Shown here in pieces: positions 1 to 6,761 of a stretch of DNA of 9,616 nucleotides. The notes under the pieces were generated by a model. It was not told the DNA's origin. It searched no databases and saw only the letters and a list, made by a program, of their open reading frames with translations. The position numbers and the translations under genes were made by a program. This DNA is from DATFXF01 sp035258565. GTDB lineage: Bacteria > Acidobacteriota > Terriglobia > Acidiferrales > UBA7541. Positions within the stretch are counted from its first letter, which is position 1; every line of letters begins with the position of its first letter. The DNA is taken from positions 1 to 9,616 of the forward strand of contig DATFXF010000278.1 in the NCBI GenBank assembly GCA_035258565.1, given 5' to 3'.

Positions 1-538
1 CCCAAGCCCGTTTGGCGCATCGCCTAGCGCCCGCGCGCGAATATTCCGCGCGGCGATGTGGTCCGCGAGCCCAGCGTGCCCGCACAACCGGCAACAAAAC
101 TCTCCTCGGCTCCTTCGGTTTCCACGTTCCGTATGCCCGCATGCCGGGCAAGTCTGGCTGGTATGAGCGGGGTCCACAACTCCTAAGTCACAGCCCAAGT
201 AGTCCTTCACTTCGGCCGCAGGCACACTCGGCGACTCCAGCGCCTGCAGGAGAATAACTTGCCGTGGCGATAGCTCAAAACTGCCTGCTTCTTGCCGCTC
301 AGCACCACGTCGCGCCACCAGGGCGGCGGCTGCTGAGAGTTGGAACTTCCCCCGTAGCTCCGGGTAGGTACGCCGCTGAAGGGGCAACCAGTGCCACAAT
401 CCTTCCCGGAAAGCAATCCCCGACAACCAAATCGCAGGCGGCGTTGAACCGCTCCAGATAGGCGAGCAGTCCAGCCCGCTCCTTCGGAAACAGCCGGATT
501 GTCCCAACGTGCGTCAAGTAAATAATCTCCACCAGCAC
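1..538 (-). pseudogene. Decayed TnpB (IS200/IS605-type OrfB), cut by window edge
   Basis: TnpB is the RNA-guided RuvC-like nuclease carried by IS200/IS605 and IS607 elements. Seen here: an N-terminal TnpB-like segment (TIRLFPKERAGLLAYLERFN, then AACDLV) in the frame opening at GTG 538. A frameshift near 420 moves into the frame reading IAFREG and YPELRGKFQLS, which stays open to position 1. That frame then carries a RuvC-I-like KDYLGCDLGVV (about 205-174), followed directly by a zinc ribbon (TCPACGH ... CCRLCGH) and a RuvC-III-like ADHIAARNIRARA. In intact relatives well over 100 residues, including the RuvC-II glutamate, separate GxDLG from the zinc ribbon, so an internal deletion is inferred. 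In a third frame near 298-256, GKKQAVLSYRHGKLF also looks TnpB-like, suggesting further compensating frameshifts. The C-terminus lies beyond the window. Certainly non-functional as read; family assignment is fairly secure. Confidence 0.8.
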
Positions 539-1719
539 TAGGCGAGCGCTTGCTTCAGGTCCGCAATCAAATCCCGTGGGTCTTCGAGACCCACCGAGAC
601 CCGCACCGTGCCCGGCTCCACCCCGGCCGCGGCCAATTCCTGGCGACTCATCCGGTAGTGGGAGGTATAGATGGGCAGGACGACGAGGGATTCTACCCCG
701 CCCAGGCTGGCCGCCAGCAAAAAGATGCGCACGCGATCGCAGAAGCGCCGCGCGGCCTCTAAGCCGCCGCGCAAGTCAAAGGCCAGCATGGCTCCGAACC
801 CTCGCATCTGCCGTTTGGCGAGTTGGTGATCTGGATGGGAGGGCAGACCGGGATAGTGCACGCGCAACACTTTCGGATGGCGCGCGAGGAACCGGGCCAC
901 CTGAAGCGCGTTCTCGCACTGCCGGCGGACGCGCACTTCGAGCGTCTTGATTCCGCGGATCAGAAAATACGCCGCCTCCGGATCCATCGAGCCACCGAGA
1001 TGGATCACGAGGTCTCGCACGCGGTGGACAAACTTGCGGCTGCCCACGGCAGCGCCGGCAATCAGGTCGGAATGTCCACCCAGATACTTCGTTGCGCTGT
1101 GCAGGACCAGATCAAACCCCAGTGCGAGCGGCTTCTGGAGGATGGGCGTTGCAAAGGTATTGTCGATCAGCGAGATCAAGTTCGAGCGCCGCGCCAATCC
1201 GATGGCCTTGTCGAGGTCCACCAGGCGCAGGGTGGGATTGGTCGGCGTTTCGACGTAGAGCGCGCGCGTGCGCGAGTTCACCAGTTGCTCGGCCCCCTTC
1301 AGATCCGTTTCGACGTGATGCACGCGGATGCCCAACGCCGGCAGGACATCGCGCAGTAAGCGGTAGGAGCCGCCATAGAGCTGCCGCGTGGCGATCAATT
1401 CGTCGCCGGCCTTCAGGACGGAGAAGAGCGCGCTTGAGATTGCCGCCATGCCGGAGGCGGTCACGATTGCTGCCTCGCCGCCTTCGAGCGCGGCCAGCCT
1501 AGCTTCCGCCACGGCGAGCGTGGGATTGCCGTAGCGCGTGTAGATATAGGCCTTGCTCTTGCCTTCCGCCCAGCGCTTCATCTCCGCGGTGCTGGAGAAG
1601 GTGAAGGTCGAGCTGCGGGCCACCGGCGTGGCCACCGGGACACCCACACCGTGCCTGTCTTCTCCGCCGTGAATGGCGCTGGTGGAGTCCCCCCAGCGCC
1701 TGGCGCGTTGGTTCCTCAT
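538..1719 (-). CDS. Cystathionine gamma-synthase/lyase-type PLP enzyme (Cys/Met metabolism family)
   Basis: A 393-residue cytosolic fold-type I PLP enzyme of transsulfuration. Family members make or break cystathionine, or use O-acyl-homoserine or methionine. Visible landmarks: Y60-x-R62 (IYTRYGNPT), which reaches the neighbour subunit's PLP phosphate; S89-G90-M91; Tyr115 stacking on the ring; Asp186 (LIDNTFA) on the pyridine nitrogen; and the PLP lysine K211 in HSATKYLGGHSD. Length is normal for the family. Near the end SLGGVESLV is followed by LPIYTSHY, where many cystathionine synthases and lyases read HPAxxTH, so substrate cannot be named from sequence. ATG 1719 is the only plausible start: the frame is open back to the EF-G2 stop at 1822 but holds no other ATG, GTG or TTG. 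It follows EF-G2 by 102 bp and probably shares its transcript. Its TAG overlaps the GTG of the TnpB remnant by one base. Confidence 0.9.
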   Translation of the reverse strand: MRNQRARRWGDSTSAIHGGEDRHGVGVPVATPVARSSTFTFSSTAEMKRWAEGKSKAYIYTRYGNPTLAVAEARLAALEGGEAAIVTASGMAAISSALFSVLKAGDELIATRQLYGGSYRLLRDVLPALGIRVHHVETDLKGAEQLVNSRTRALYVETPTNPTLRLVDLDKAIGLARRSNLISLIDNTFATPILQKPLALGFDLVLHSATKYLGGHSDLIAGAAVGSRKFVHRVRDLVIHLGGSMDPEAAYFLIRGIKTLEVRVRRQCENALQVARFLARHPKVLRVHYPGLPSHPDHQLAKRQMRGFGAMLAFDLRGGLEAARRFCDRVRIFLLAASLGGVESLVVLPIYTSHYRMSRQELAAAGVEPGTVRVSVGLEDPRDLIADLKQALA

Positions 1720-1821
1720 CGGAACGCCATTTTCCGTTCTACCTCGGACGACACAACAGCCAATTTGGCGTCGCGCGTTCGAAGGCCGGAGCCAATCCCC
1801 CCGCGAATGGCCGGGCGCGGC

Positions 1822-3975
1822 TTACGCAACATCTTCCTCCGCTTCGCCGGCGCGCGCAGCTTTGGCCTGGGCAATGATCTTCTCTGCAATTTCATTGGGC
1901 ACGAAATCGTAGTGTGAGAACTCCATCGTGTAGCTGGCGCGGCCTTGGGTCATCGAGGTCAAGTCGGTGGCGTAGCTGAGCATCTCGGCGAGGGGGACCT
2001 GCGCCTTCACCACCACATTGGTGCCGTGCGCTTCGCTGCCGCTGATGCGGCCACGGCGCGAGCTCAGGTCGCCCATGATGTCCCCCGAATACTGGTCGGG
2101 CGCGTACGCCTCGACGTCCATGATGGGCTCGAGCAGCGCGGGCTTGGCCTGCTTCATGGCTTCCTTGAAGGCGAGTGCGCCGGCGATCTTGAAGGCGATA
2201 TCGGAGGAGTCCACATCGTGATACTTGCCGTCGTAGAGGATGACGCGAAAGTCCACCACCGGAAAGCCGGCCAGGTAGCCGCGGCTGGCCGCGTCCCGGA
2301 TGCCCTTCTCCACCGAGGGGATGAAGTTCTTGGGAATCGCGCCGCCGAAAATATCGTCCACGAACTCGAACCCGGCGCCGCGCGCGAGCGCCTCCATCTT
2401 GATGCGGCAGACTCCGAACTGGCCGTGCCCGCCGGTCTGTTTCTTGTGCTTGCCCTCGGCGTCGGCCTTGCCGCGGATCGTTTCGCGGTAGGGCACCTTG
2501 GGCGGCTTGAGCGTCAGGTCCACGTGATAGCGCTTGTGGAGCTTGGCCACTACAACCTCGATGTGCTGCTGCCCGGCGCCGGAGAGCAGGAACTCTTTGG
2601 TCTGCGGATCGCGAGAGAAGCGCAGCGCGAGATCCTCCTCCAAGATCTTGTGAATGGCTTGGCCAATGCGGTCTTCGTCGGCGCGGGTCTTGGGCTCGAT
2701 GGCGAAGGTAATCGAAGGCTCGGGAATGCGCGCGGTGGGGAAGAAAATGGGCGCGGCCCGATCGCCGAGCGTGTCGCCGGTGAGCGTTTCTTTCAGCTTG
2801 GCCACCGCACCGATGTCTCCGGCGTGCAGCTCGGCCACTGCGGTTGCCGTTTTCCCCTGCATCACCTGAAGGTGTTGGAGCCGCTCCGGGATCGAGCGAT
2901 TGAAATTGGTGAGCGTGGCGTCGTTCTTGAGCAGGCCCGACATGACCTTGAAATAGCTGATTCGCCCGGCGAAGGGATCGGCCAGCGTCTTGAAGACAAA
3001 GATGGCCACGGGCTCACGATCGCCGATCTTGCGCTCGAGCGTTTCACCCTTGCGGTCGGGCTGCGTGTGGCCGCTCACCGTTCCACGTGCTCCCGGGTCG
3101 GGGAAAAGCTCGACGAGAAGACTGAGCAGGGTCTCGCTGCCGATATTGCGCAGCGCCGAGCTGAGCAGCAAAGGGAAGATGCGCTGGGTGCGCACCGCTT
3201 CGCGTAGGCCGCGGATCAGTTCTTCGGGCGGCAGCGTGCCCTTCTCAAAAAACTGCTCCATCAGCTGATCGTCGCCTTCGGCCACCATTTCGACCAGCTT
3301 CTCGTGCGCCTCCTCGGCGGCCGAGTGTAGGCTCGCCGGAATCTCCTCGATCTTCGCTCTGCCGTCGCCGTCGGGCGAATAGAGATGCGCCTTCATGGAT
3401 ATCAGATCCACGAGGCCGCGGAAGTTTTTCTCCTCGCCGATGGGAATCTGAATGGGCACGACGCTGCGGCCAAACACCTGCTGGATGGAGTTCAGGGCGC
3501 GGTCGAAACTGGCCAGCTCGCGGTCCATCCAATTGATCAGGAAAGCGCGCGGCAGGTCGTATTCGGTCGCATAGTCCCAGACTTTCTCGGTGACCACCTG
3601 CACACCGGCGACCGCGTCCACCAGGATCAGCGCGCTATCGGCGGCGATCAGCGAGGCTTTCGTTTCGTTCACAAAGGTGCTGTACCCGGGGGTGTCCAGG
3701 AAATTGATCTTGGTCTTTTCGCCCTGACCCGCCGCGGCTCCCTCAGCCTTGCTCGGGGCCATCCACTCGGCAAACGCCAAACCCGTCTTGATGGTGATCT
3801 TACGGGCCATCTCTTCTTCGTCCCAATCGGTGACCGTATTGCCCTCCGCAACTCTGGGCAACCGGTTGACCATCCCGGCAGTGTAGAGCAACGACGACAC
3901 CAGTTGCGTTTTGCCGGTGTCGCCGTGACCTACAATGCCGACATTTCGGATGTATGGCGTGGCGTATGCTTTCAT
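1822..3975 (-). CDS. EF-G2-like translational GTPase (elongation factor G family)
   Basis: A 717-residue translation-factor GTPase with the whole EF-G architecture. G1 is GHGDTGKT (16-23), switch I ARKITI (57-62), G3 DTPGY (94-98), G4 NWMD (148-151) and G5 SSAL (272-275). Domain II lies around 320-410, domain III around 418-490, and domain IV carries HKKQTGGHGQFG (510-521). The C-terminus (MTQGRASYTMEFSHYDFVP) is EF-G-like. The HKKQTGGHGQF signature and Tyr in place of His in DTPGH point to the EF-G2 paralogue rather than housekeeping EF-G, whose role is poorly defined. Trp149 in place of Lys in NKxD is odd and may alter guanine binding. ATG 3975 is chosen because it has AGGGGA five bases upstream and begins the family homology (MKAYATPYIRNVGIVGHGDT). 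The frame is open further upstream into DUF1761, giving a possible 930-residue fusion. Confidence 0.92.
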   Translation of the reverse strand: MKAYATPYIRNVGIVGHGDTGKTQLVSSLLYTAGMVNRLPRVAEGNTVTDWDEEEMARKITIKTGLAFAEWMAPSKAEGAAAGQGEKTKINFLDTPGYSTFVNETKASLIAADSALILVDAVAGVQVVTEKVWDYATEYDLPRAFLINWMDRELASFDRALNSIQQVFGRSVVPIQIPIGEEKNFRGLVDLISMKAHLYSPDGDGRAKIEEIPASLHSAAEEAHEKLVEMVAEGDDQLMEQFFEKGTLPPEELIRGLREAVRTQRIFPLLLSSALRNIGSETLLSLLVELFPDPGARGTVSGHTQPDRKGETLERKIGDREPVAIFVFKTLADPFAGRISYFKVMSGLLKNDATLTNFNRSIPERLQHLQVMQGKTATAVAELHAGDIGAVAKLKETLTGDTLGDRAAPIFFPTARIPEPSITFAIEPKTRADEDRIGQAIHKILEEDLALRFSRDPQTKEFLLSGAGQQHIEVVVAKLHKRYHVDLTLKPPKVPYRETIRGKADAEGKHKKQTGGHGQFGVCRIKMEALARGAGFEFVDDIFGGAIPKNFIPSVEKGIRDAASRGYLAGFPVVDFRVILYDGKYHDVDSSDIAFKIAGALAFKEAMKQAKPALLEPIMDVEAYAPDQYSGDIMGDLSSRRGRISGSEAHGTNVVVKAQVPLAEMLSYATDLTSMTQGRASYTMEFSHYDFVPNEIAEKIIAQAKAARAGEAEEDVA

Positions 3976-3980
3976 TTCTG

Positions 3981-3986
3981 TCCCCT
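3981..3986 (-). promoter_or_regulatory. Shine-Dalgarno deciding the EF-G2 start
   Basis: On the minus strand AGGGGA lies five bases before ATG 3975. This strong ribosome site sits inside the frame that continues from DUF1761. It is the main evidence that EF-G2 is initiated on its own rather than only as part of a fusion. Confidence 0.7.
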
Positions 3987-4145
3987 GTCGAGGAAGGGAT
4001 GTGGAGTCCTCAGACGCTTCCGACGAGGCCTCCGAAAGCGCCGATGCTAACACGGCGGCGCGCGGTGCGGCAATCACCAGGGGGCGGTGGAAAAGCTCTC
4101 CGGCTTCGCCGGTACCACGAGCGGGGGCGCCACCTGCTGTCGGGG

Positions 4146-4572
4146 TCAGGCCTTTTTCTTTTTTCTTCCAACCGCCCACGATGGCGCCCATCAGCAGCGC
4201 GCCCACCAAAGGATAGCCGGCGGTAGTCAGAAAGCTTTCGAGCGAACGGCCTTCAAACACAAACTCCGTCCCCATCGTCGTGGCCACCAATCCGATCCAG
4301 AGCAACGCGCCCAACCGGATACCGCGCGCTGCTATTTGCTCGCCGGTGCGCAGGACCAGCCACGCGAGCACGTAGGCGATCACCACATTCGAGAGGAAAG
4401 CCACCACGTAGGTCACGGCCACGCTGCTGCCTTCGCGCTCGAGTTGCTCCATGGACTTGCCGATGCCCGCCAGCCACTGCTTCGACAAGATCGTGAACCA
4501 GGCCGCGCCGAGCAACCAGTACAAGACTGCCGCCAGGAACACGGCAGCATAGTTCACTCTTGCTTGATTCAT
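4146..4572 (-). CDS. DUF1761-type small membrane protein (3' end disturbed, fused in frame to EF-G2)
   Basis: Starts at ATG 4572 (MNQARVNYAAVFLAAVLYWL), behind a strong GGGGAGG ribosome site. Four hydrophobic segments are visible: VNYAAVFLAAVLYWLLGAAW, VTYVVAFLSNVVIAYVLAWL, IRLGALLWIGLVATTMGTEF and LTTAGYPLVGALLMGAIVGG. The protein ends its recognisable homology at GGWKKKEK. Layout and length (about 140 residues) match DUF1761, bacterial inner-membrane proteins of unknown function. No in-frame stop follows: the frame reads about 58 low-complexity residues and enters EF-G2. A TGA at 4148-4146 lies one base out of frame just after the A-rich tract, so a one-base shift there restores a normal-length protein; that end is used here. 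The ATG overlaps the TGA of the upstream SRPBCC remnant (ATGA), implying translational coupling. An alternative start at 4614 lacks homology. Function is unknown. Confidence 0.65.
4153..4164 (-). other. A-rich slippery tract at the DUF1761/EF-G2 junction
   Basis: The minus strand reads six A, one G, then five A, directly before GGCCTGA. The present frame passes through. Moving one base forward gives GCC TGA, a stop right where DUF1761 homology ends. It may be a genuine one-base insertion, a sequencing or assembly error, or a site where polymerase or ribosome slips. Confidence 0.5.
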
Positions 4573-4800
4573 CTTCGCCTCCCCGAGGGGGAATTGGACG
4601 GGCTGTTGTCCCACCGCCTCGGGCCTTCCTTGAAGCGGCGATACAACCGCGCCAGCGTGTGGGCATTGCCCCAGTCAAAGAACTGGTAGGTCTTATCCCA
4701 CCCTTCGCCCTGCCCCCAGCCCAGCATGGATTCGGTGATTCACGCGACCTCTTCCCAAGTTTTGGAGAGTGACGACCGTGAAGACCGTTCCGGCCTCTCG
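4569..4800 (-). pseudogene. Remnant of an SRPBCC/AHSA1-like gene (C-terminal part)
   Basis: Only the C-terminal third of a small ligand-binding-fold protein seems present. One frame reads AGTVFTVVTLQNLG (from about 4794 to 4753). A shifted frame then reads KTWEEVA, an in-frame TGA (4742-4740), and continues ITESMLGWGQGEGWDKTYQF through FDWGNAHTLARLYRRF and KEGPRRWDNS to a TGA at 4571-4569. The GW ... LxxRFxxGPxxW ending resembles the last helix of AHSA1-type SRPBCC proteins. With a frameshift, an internal stop and no N-terminal half, it is called broken. The remnant starts almost directly after the asparaginase stop, so a deletion probably joined them. Its final TGA still overlaps the DUF1761 ATG. 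A 52-residue ORF from ATG 4727 is theoretically translatable. Family assignment is by pattern only. Confidence 0.5.
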
Positions 4801-4821
4801 AGCCTGTTGGGGAAACTGGGG

Positions 4822-5748
4822 TTAGGGTGCTATTTCAAATGAGGAGTCTTCGGAGACGTAGCCATAGGCCATGCGCGCGGTGTTAAAGGCAAAGCCCGGC
4901 CGACCTTTTCGATCAAGGAGGATCAGGCCGCCCGTGGCTTTGGGCCCGGCGCTCGAAGCTCGATCGGAGAGTGCGCCGCGGCGAGCGAGAAGGTCAACAG
5001 CGAGCCGCGCCGCTTCGTGCGAGGAGTTGCCGGCGGCCAGGAAGTCTCGGGCCGTCTTGGCCATGACGATTCTCATGATCGCTTCGCCCCAGCCGGTCGA
5101 GGACACGCCGCCGGCCTCCACGTCAGCGTAGCAGCCACAGCCAATCAGGGACGAATCGCCGACGCGGCCGGGTCGCTTGCAGCACGTTCCCCCGGTCGAA
5201 GTACCCGCCACGAGTCCGCCCCGCCGGTCAAGCGCAACGGCCCCCACAGTACCTTGCTGATGCACGTGAAACTCCGACTGATGGCCCGCGGCGCCGAGGC
5301 AGCGTGCCCACGCCTTGCGCTCGCGCTCGATCACCAGGTCCTCTGGCCGGCACAGCCCAAGGCCCTGCTCGATGGCAAACCTCTCGGCGCCGGAGCCGAC
5401 CAGCATCATGTGCTCGCACGACTCGAGTACCTTGCGAGCCAGGCGAATGGGATTGCGCACGCGCTCGACAACGGCCACGGCACCGGCCTTGAGTGTCGTG
5501 CCATCCATGATCATGGCGTCGAGCTCGACGCGGCCATCGAGGTTCAAGTGCGAGCCGATGCCCGCATCGAACACGGCGGCGTCTTCGAGCGCCACGATGG
5601 CTGCTTCCACAGCGTCGAGGGCCGTCCCGCCGCTCTCTAGGATCCGCCAGCCGAACTCGAGGGCCTGCCGACATCCAATGCGGCAAGCCTCTACCGCTTC
5701 ATCGGGAATATTCCAGGCCCCGCCGTGGACGATCAGGGAAGGTCGCAT
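4822..5748 (-). CDS. Isoaspartyl peptidase / type 2 L-asparaginase (Ntn hydrolase)
   Basis: A 308-residue plant-type asparaginase. The precursor cleaves itself before a threonine, which becomes the nucleophile that hydrolyses L-asparagine and beta-aspartyl dipeptides. Seen: IVHGGAW (6-12), FDAGIGSHLNLDG (60-72), the cleavage and nucleophile site QQGTVGAVALD with Thr167, GTSTGG (182-187, Thr183 and Thr185 near the active site), and RPGRVGDSSLIGCGCYAD (192-209), the substrate-binding loop. Length is normal and the predicted subunits are about 166 and 142 residues. No signal peptide is seen, so it is probably cytosolic. ATG 5748 is the natural start (MRPSLIVHGG). An upstream in-frame TTG at 5865 would overlap the preceding gene and add unrelated sequence. 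No Shine-Dalgarno is visible before 5748: the preceding bases are a pyrimidine run. It lies 37 bp downstream of the small membrane protein gene, so coupled or leader-poor translation is likely. Confidence 0.93.
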   Translation of the reverse strand: MRPSLIVHGGAWNIPDEAVEACRIGCRQALEFGWRILESGGTALDAVEAAIVALEDAAVFDAGIGSHLNLDGRVELDAMIMDGTTLKAGAVAVVERVRNPIRLARKVLESCEHMMLVGSGAERFAIEQGLGLCRPEDLVIERERKAWARCLGAAGHQSEFHVHQQGTVGAVALDRRGGLVAGTSTGGTCCKRPGRVGDSSLIGCGCYADVEAGGVSSTGWGEAIMRIVMAKTARDFLAAGNSSHEAARLAVDLLARRGALSDRASSAGPKATGGLILLDRKGRPGFAFNTARMAYGYVSEDSSFEIAP

Positions 5749-5785
5749 GGAGGAAGGAGATTTCGGCTGGGTGGACAAGCGCGCC

Positions 5786-6070
5786 CTAGAAAACCAGATC
5801 GAGGAGAAGGAGAACTTGGCCCAAGAAGACCAACGCCAGACCACCAACCAGGCGCAGCGTGCCATGATCGCGTTTGCGCACGGCGGGGACTCCGCCGAGC
5901 GCCTCGGGAAATGTGCCCAGGGGCGTCACACCTGTTTTGCGACGCTTGAATTCACGTCGCAAGATGCGTAAGAACTCCCCAAGCCAAAACAGGATTTCCC
6001 GGCGCCCCTGCCAAAGCAGATGAGCTCCCGCGAAAAAGATCAGAACTCCGACCAGGCCCACAGCGCTCAA
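5786..6070 (-). CDS. Small two-helix membrane protein, unknown function
   Basis: A 94-residue protein that I do not recognise. It has an N-terminal hydrophobic stretch (GLVGVLIFFAGAHLLW, 5-20), a strongly basic middle (FLRILRREFKRRKTG, 33-47) and a C-terminal hydrophobic helix (RLVGGLALVFLGQVLLLLDL, 73-92), so two membrane spans with a positively charged loop between them are inferred. The start is TTG at 6070, supported by an AGGGGAGG ribosome site eight bases away. It lies 29 bp after greA and 37 bp before the asparaginase gene, fitting one transcript. The opposite strand is also open here, but lacks a ribosome site or homology that would prefer it. Confidence 0.65.
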   Translation of the reverse strand: MSAVGLVGVLIFFAGAHLLWQGRREILFWLGEFLRILRREFKRRKTGVTPLGTFPEALGGVPAVRKRDHGTLRLVGGLALVFLGQVLLLLDLVF

Positions 6071-6078
6071 CTGTTGTG

Positions 6079-6086
6079 CCTCCCCT
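6079..6086 (-). promoter_or_regulatory. Shine-Dalgarno supporting a TTG start
   Basis: AGGGGAGG on the minus strand, eight bases before TTG 6070 and between the greA stop and the next gene. Its strength makes the non-ATG start credible. Confidence 0.6.
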
Positions 6087-6099
6087 GGCCGCGGAGCGG

Positions 6100-6579
6100 T
6101 CAGGCTTCCTCATGGATGGTTTTTAGGCGCACGATCTCAAACTCTTTTGTGCCGGCGGGGGTCTGCACTCTGATTTCATCGCCCTCGCGGCGCCCCAGCA
6201 GCGCCTTGCCGATCGGGGACGTGGTCGAGATCAACCCGTTGGACGCGTCCGCCTCTTCGGTGGTTACCAGTTTGTATTCCACTTCCACGGACTTTTGCAA
6301 ATCCCGCAGCCACACGCGCGAGCCGTAGCCCGCGCGGTCCTGCGGCAGGTTGTCGAGGTTGAGCATGGAGACGTCTGCCAGACGCTTCTTGAGCTGCCCG
6401 AGTCGTGCCGAGAGATATCCCTGCCGCTCTTTGGCGAACTTGTACTCCGCGTTTTCCGAGAGGTCTCCGTGCCCTCGAGCCCTGAGCAACTCTTTCGGCA
6501 ACTCGTGGTTCAGCTCGTGCTCGAGCGTGCGGATTTCGTCTTCGAGTTTTTGCCGAATCTTGGCCGCAGCGTCCTTCAT
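6100..6579 (-). CDS. greA: Transcription elongation factor GreA
   Basis: A 159-residue GreA, matching the usual length of about 158. GreA enters the RNA polymerase secondary channel and stimulates cleavage of backtracked RNA. Seen: an N-terminal coiled coil (residues 1-74) with the tip signature GHGDLSENAEYKFAKERQ. Asp39 and Glu42 are the acidic pair that hold catalytic magnesium in E. coli GreA (its Asp41 and Glu44). The C-terminal FKBP-like domain includes VWLRDLQKSVEVEYKLVTTE and ends SPIGKALLGRREGDEIRV. ATG 6579 is chosen because it begins the homology and gives the family length. A TTG at 6639 in frame would add 20 proline-rich residues foreign to GreA. The ribosome site is weak (AGGG about 11 bases upstream). 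It is the first gene of the minus-strand block, below a candidate promoter at 6732-6703. Confidence 0.95.
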   Translation of the reverse strand: MKDAAAKIRQKLEDEIRTLEHELNHELPKELLRARGHGDLSENAEYKFAKERQGYLSARLGQLKKRLADVSMLNLDNLPQDRAGYGSRVWLRDLQKSVEVEYKLVTTEEADASNGLISTTSPIGKALLGRREGDEIRVQTPAGTKEFEIVRLKTIHEEA

Positions 6580-6702
6580 GGATGAAGCCCTAAAGGGAAA
6601 TTCAACTGGCGGAGAGGGGGGATTCAACCTCATAGCCAAACAGGTTTGCTGTGGTTTGCCCGACTTGCTTCGCTACGCCCCTCTAAGCCCTTCAAACGAT
6701 TT

Positions 6703-6732
6703 ATTCTACCCTCTCGCAAGCCCTTCGAGCAA
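6703..6732 (-). promoter_or_regulatory. Candidate sigma-70-type promoter for the greA-led operon
   Basis: On the minus strand TTGCTC (6732-6727) and TAGAAT (6708-6703) are separated by 18 bases, about 125 bases before the greA ATG. The -10 matches the consensus at five of six positions; the -35 is moderate. No other good pair was seen between 6580 and 6780. The 13-bp tandem repeat lies just upstream and could be a regulator site. Confidence 0.4.
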
Positions 6733-6735
6733 CGC

Positions 6736-6761
6736 CGCTAATCACGGTCGCTAATCACGGT
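6736..6761. repeat. Perfect 13-bp tandem duplication
   Basis: The unit CGCTAATCACGGT occurs twice head to tail (6736-6748 and 6749-6761), and two further matching bases follow. It directly abuts the upstream side of the candidate greA promoter. It could be a duplicated operator or simply a replication-slippage duplication. Confidence 0.85.

Noticed and set aside
1759..1769. Palindrome GCCAATTTGGC between EF-G2 and the PLP enzyme
   Set aside because: Five-pair arms are expected by chance, and no promoter pair accompanies it.
1945..3207. 420-residue open frame on the plus strand
   Set aside because: It lies entirely antisense to EF-G2, has histidine/arginine-rich composition typical of a GC-rich shadow frame, and has no recognisable domain.
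5749..5865. Longer start for the asparaginase (TTG 5865)
   Set aside because: It adds 39 residues unlike the family and overlaps the preceding gene; homology begins at ATG 5748.
5749..5971. Plus-strand frame with a Shine-Dalgarno-like GGAGGAAGGAG at 5749-5759
   Set aside because: The purine run is just the complement of the pyrimidine tract before the asparaginase ATG, and the frame mirrors the small membrane protein gene without homology.
6580..6639. Longer start for GreA (TTG 6639)
   Set aside because: The extra 20 proline-rich residues are not part of GreA, and ATG 6579 gives the normal length.
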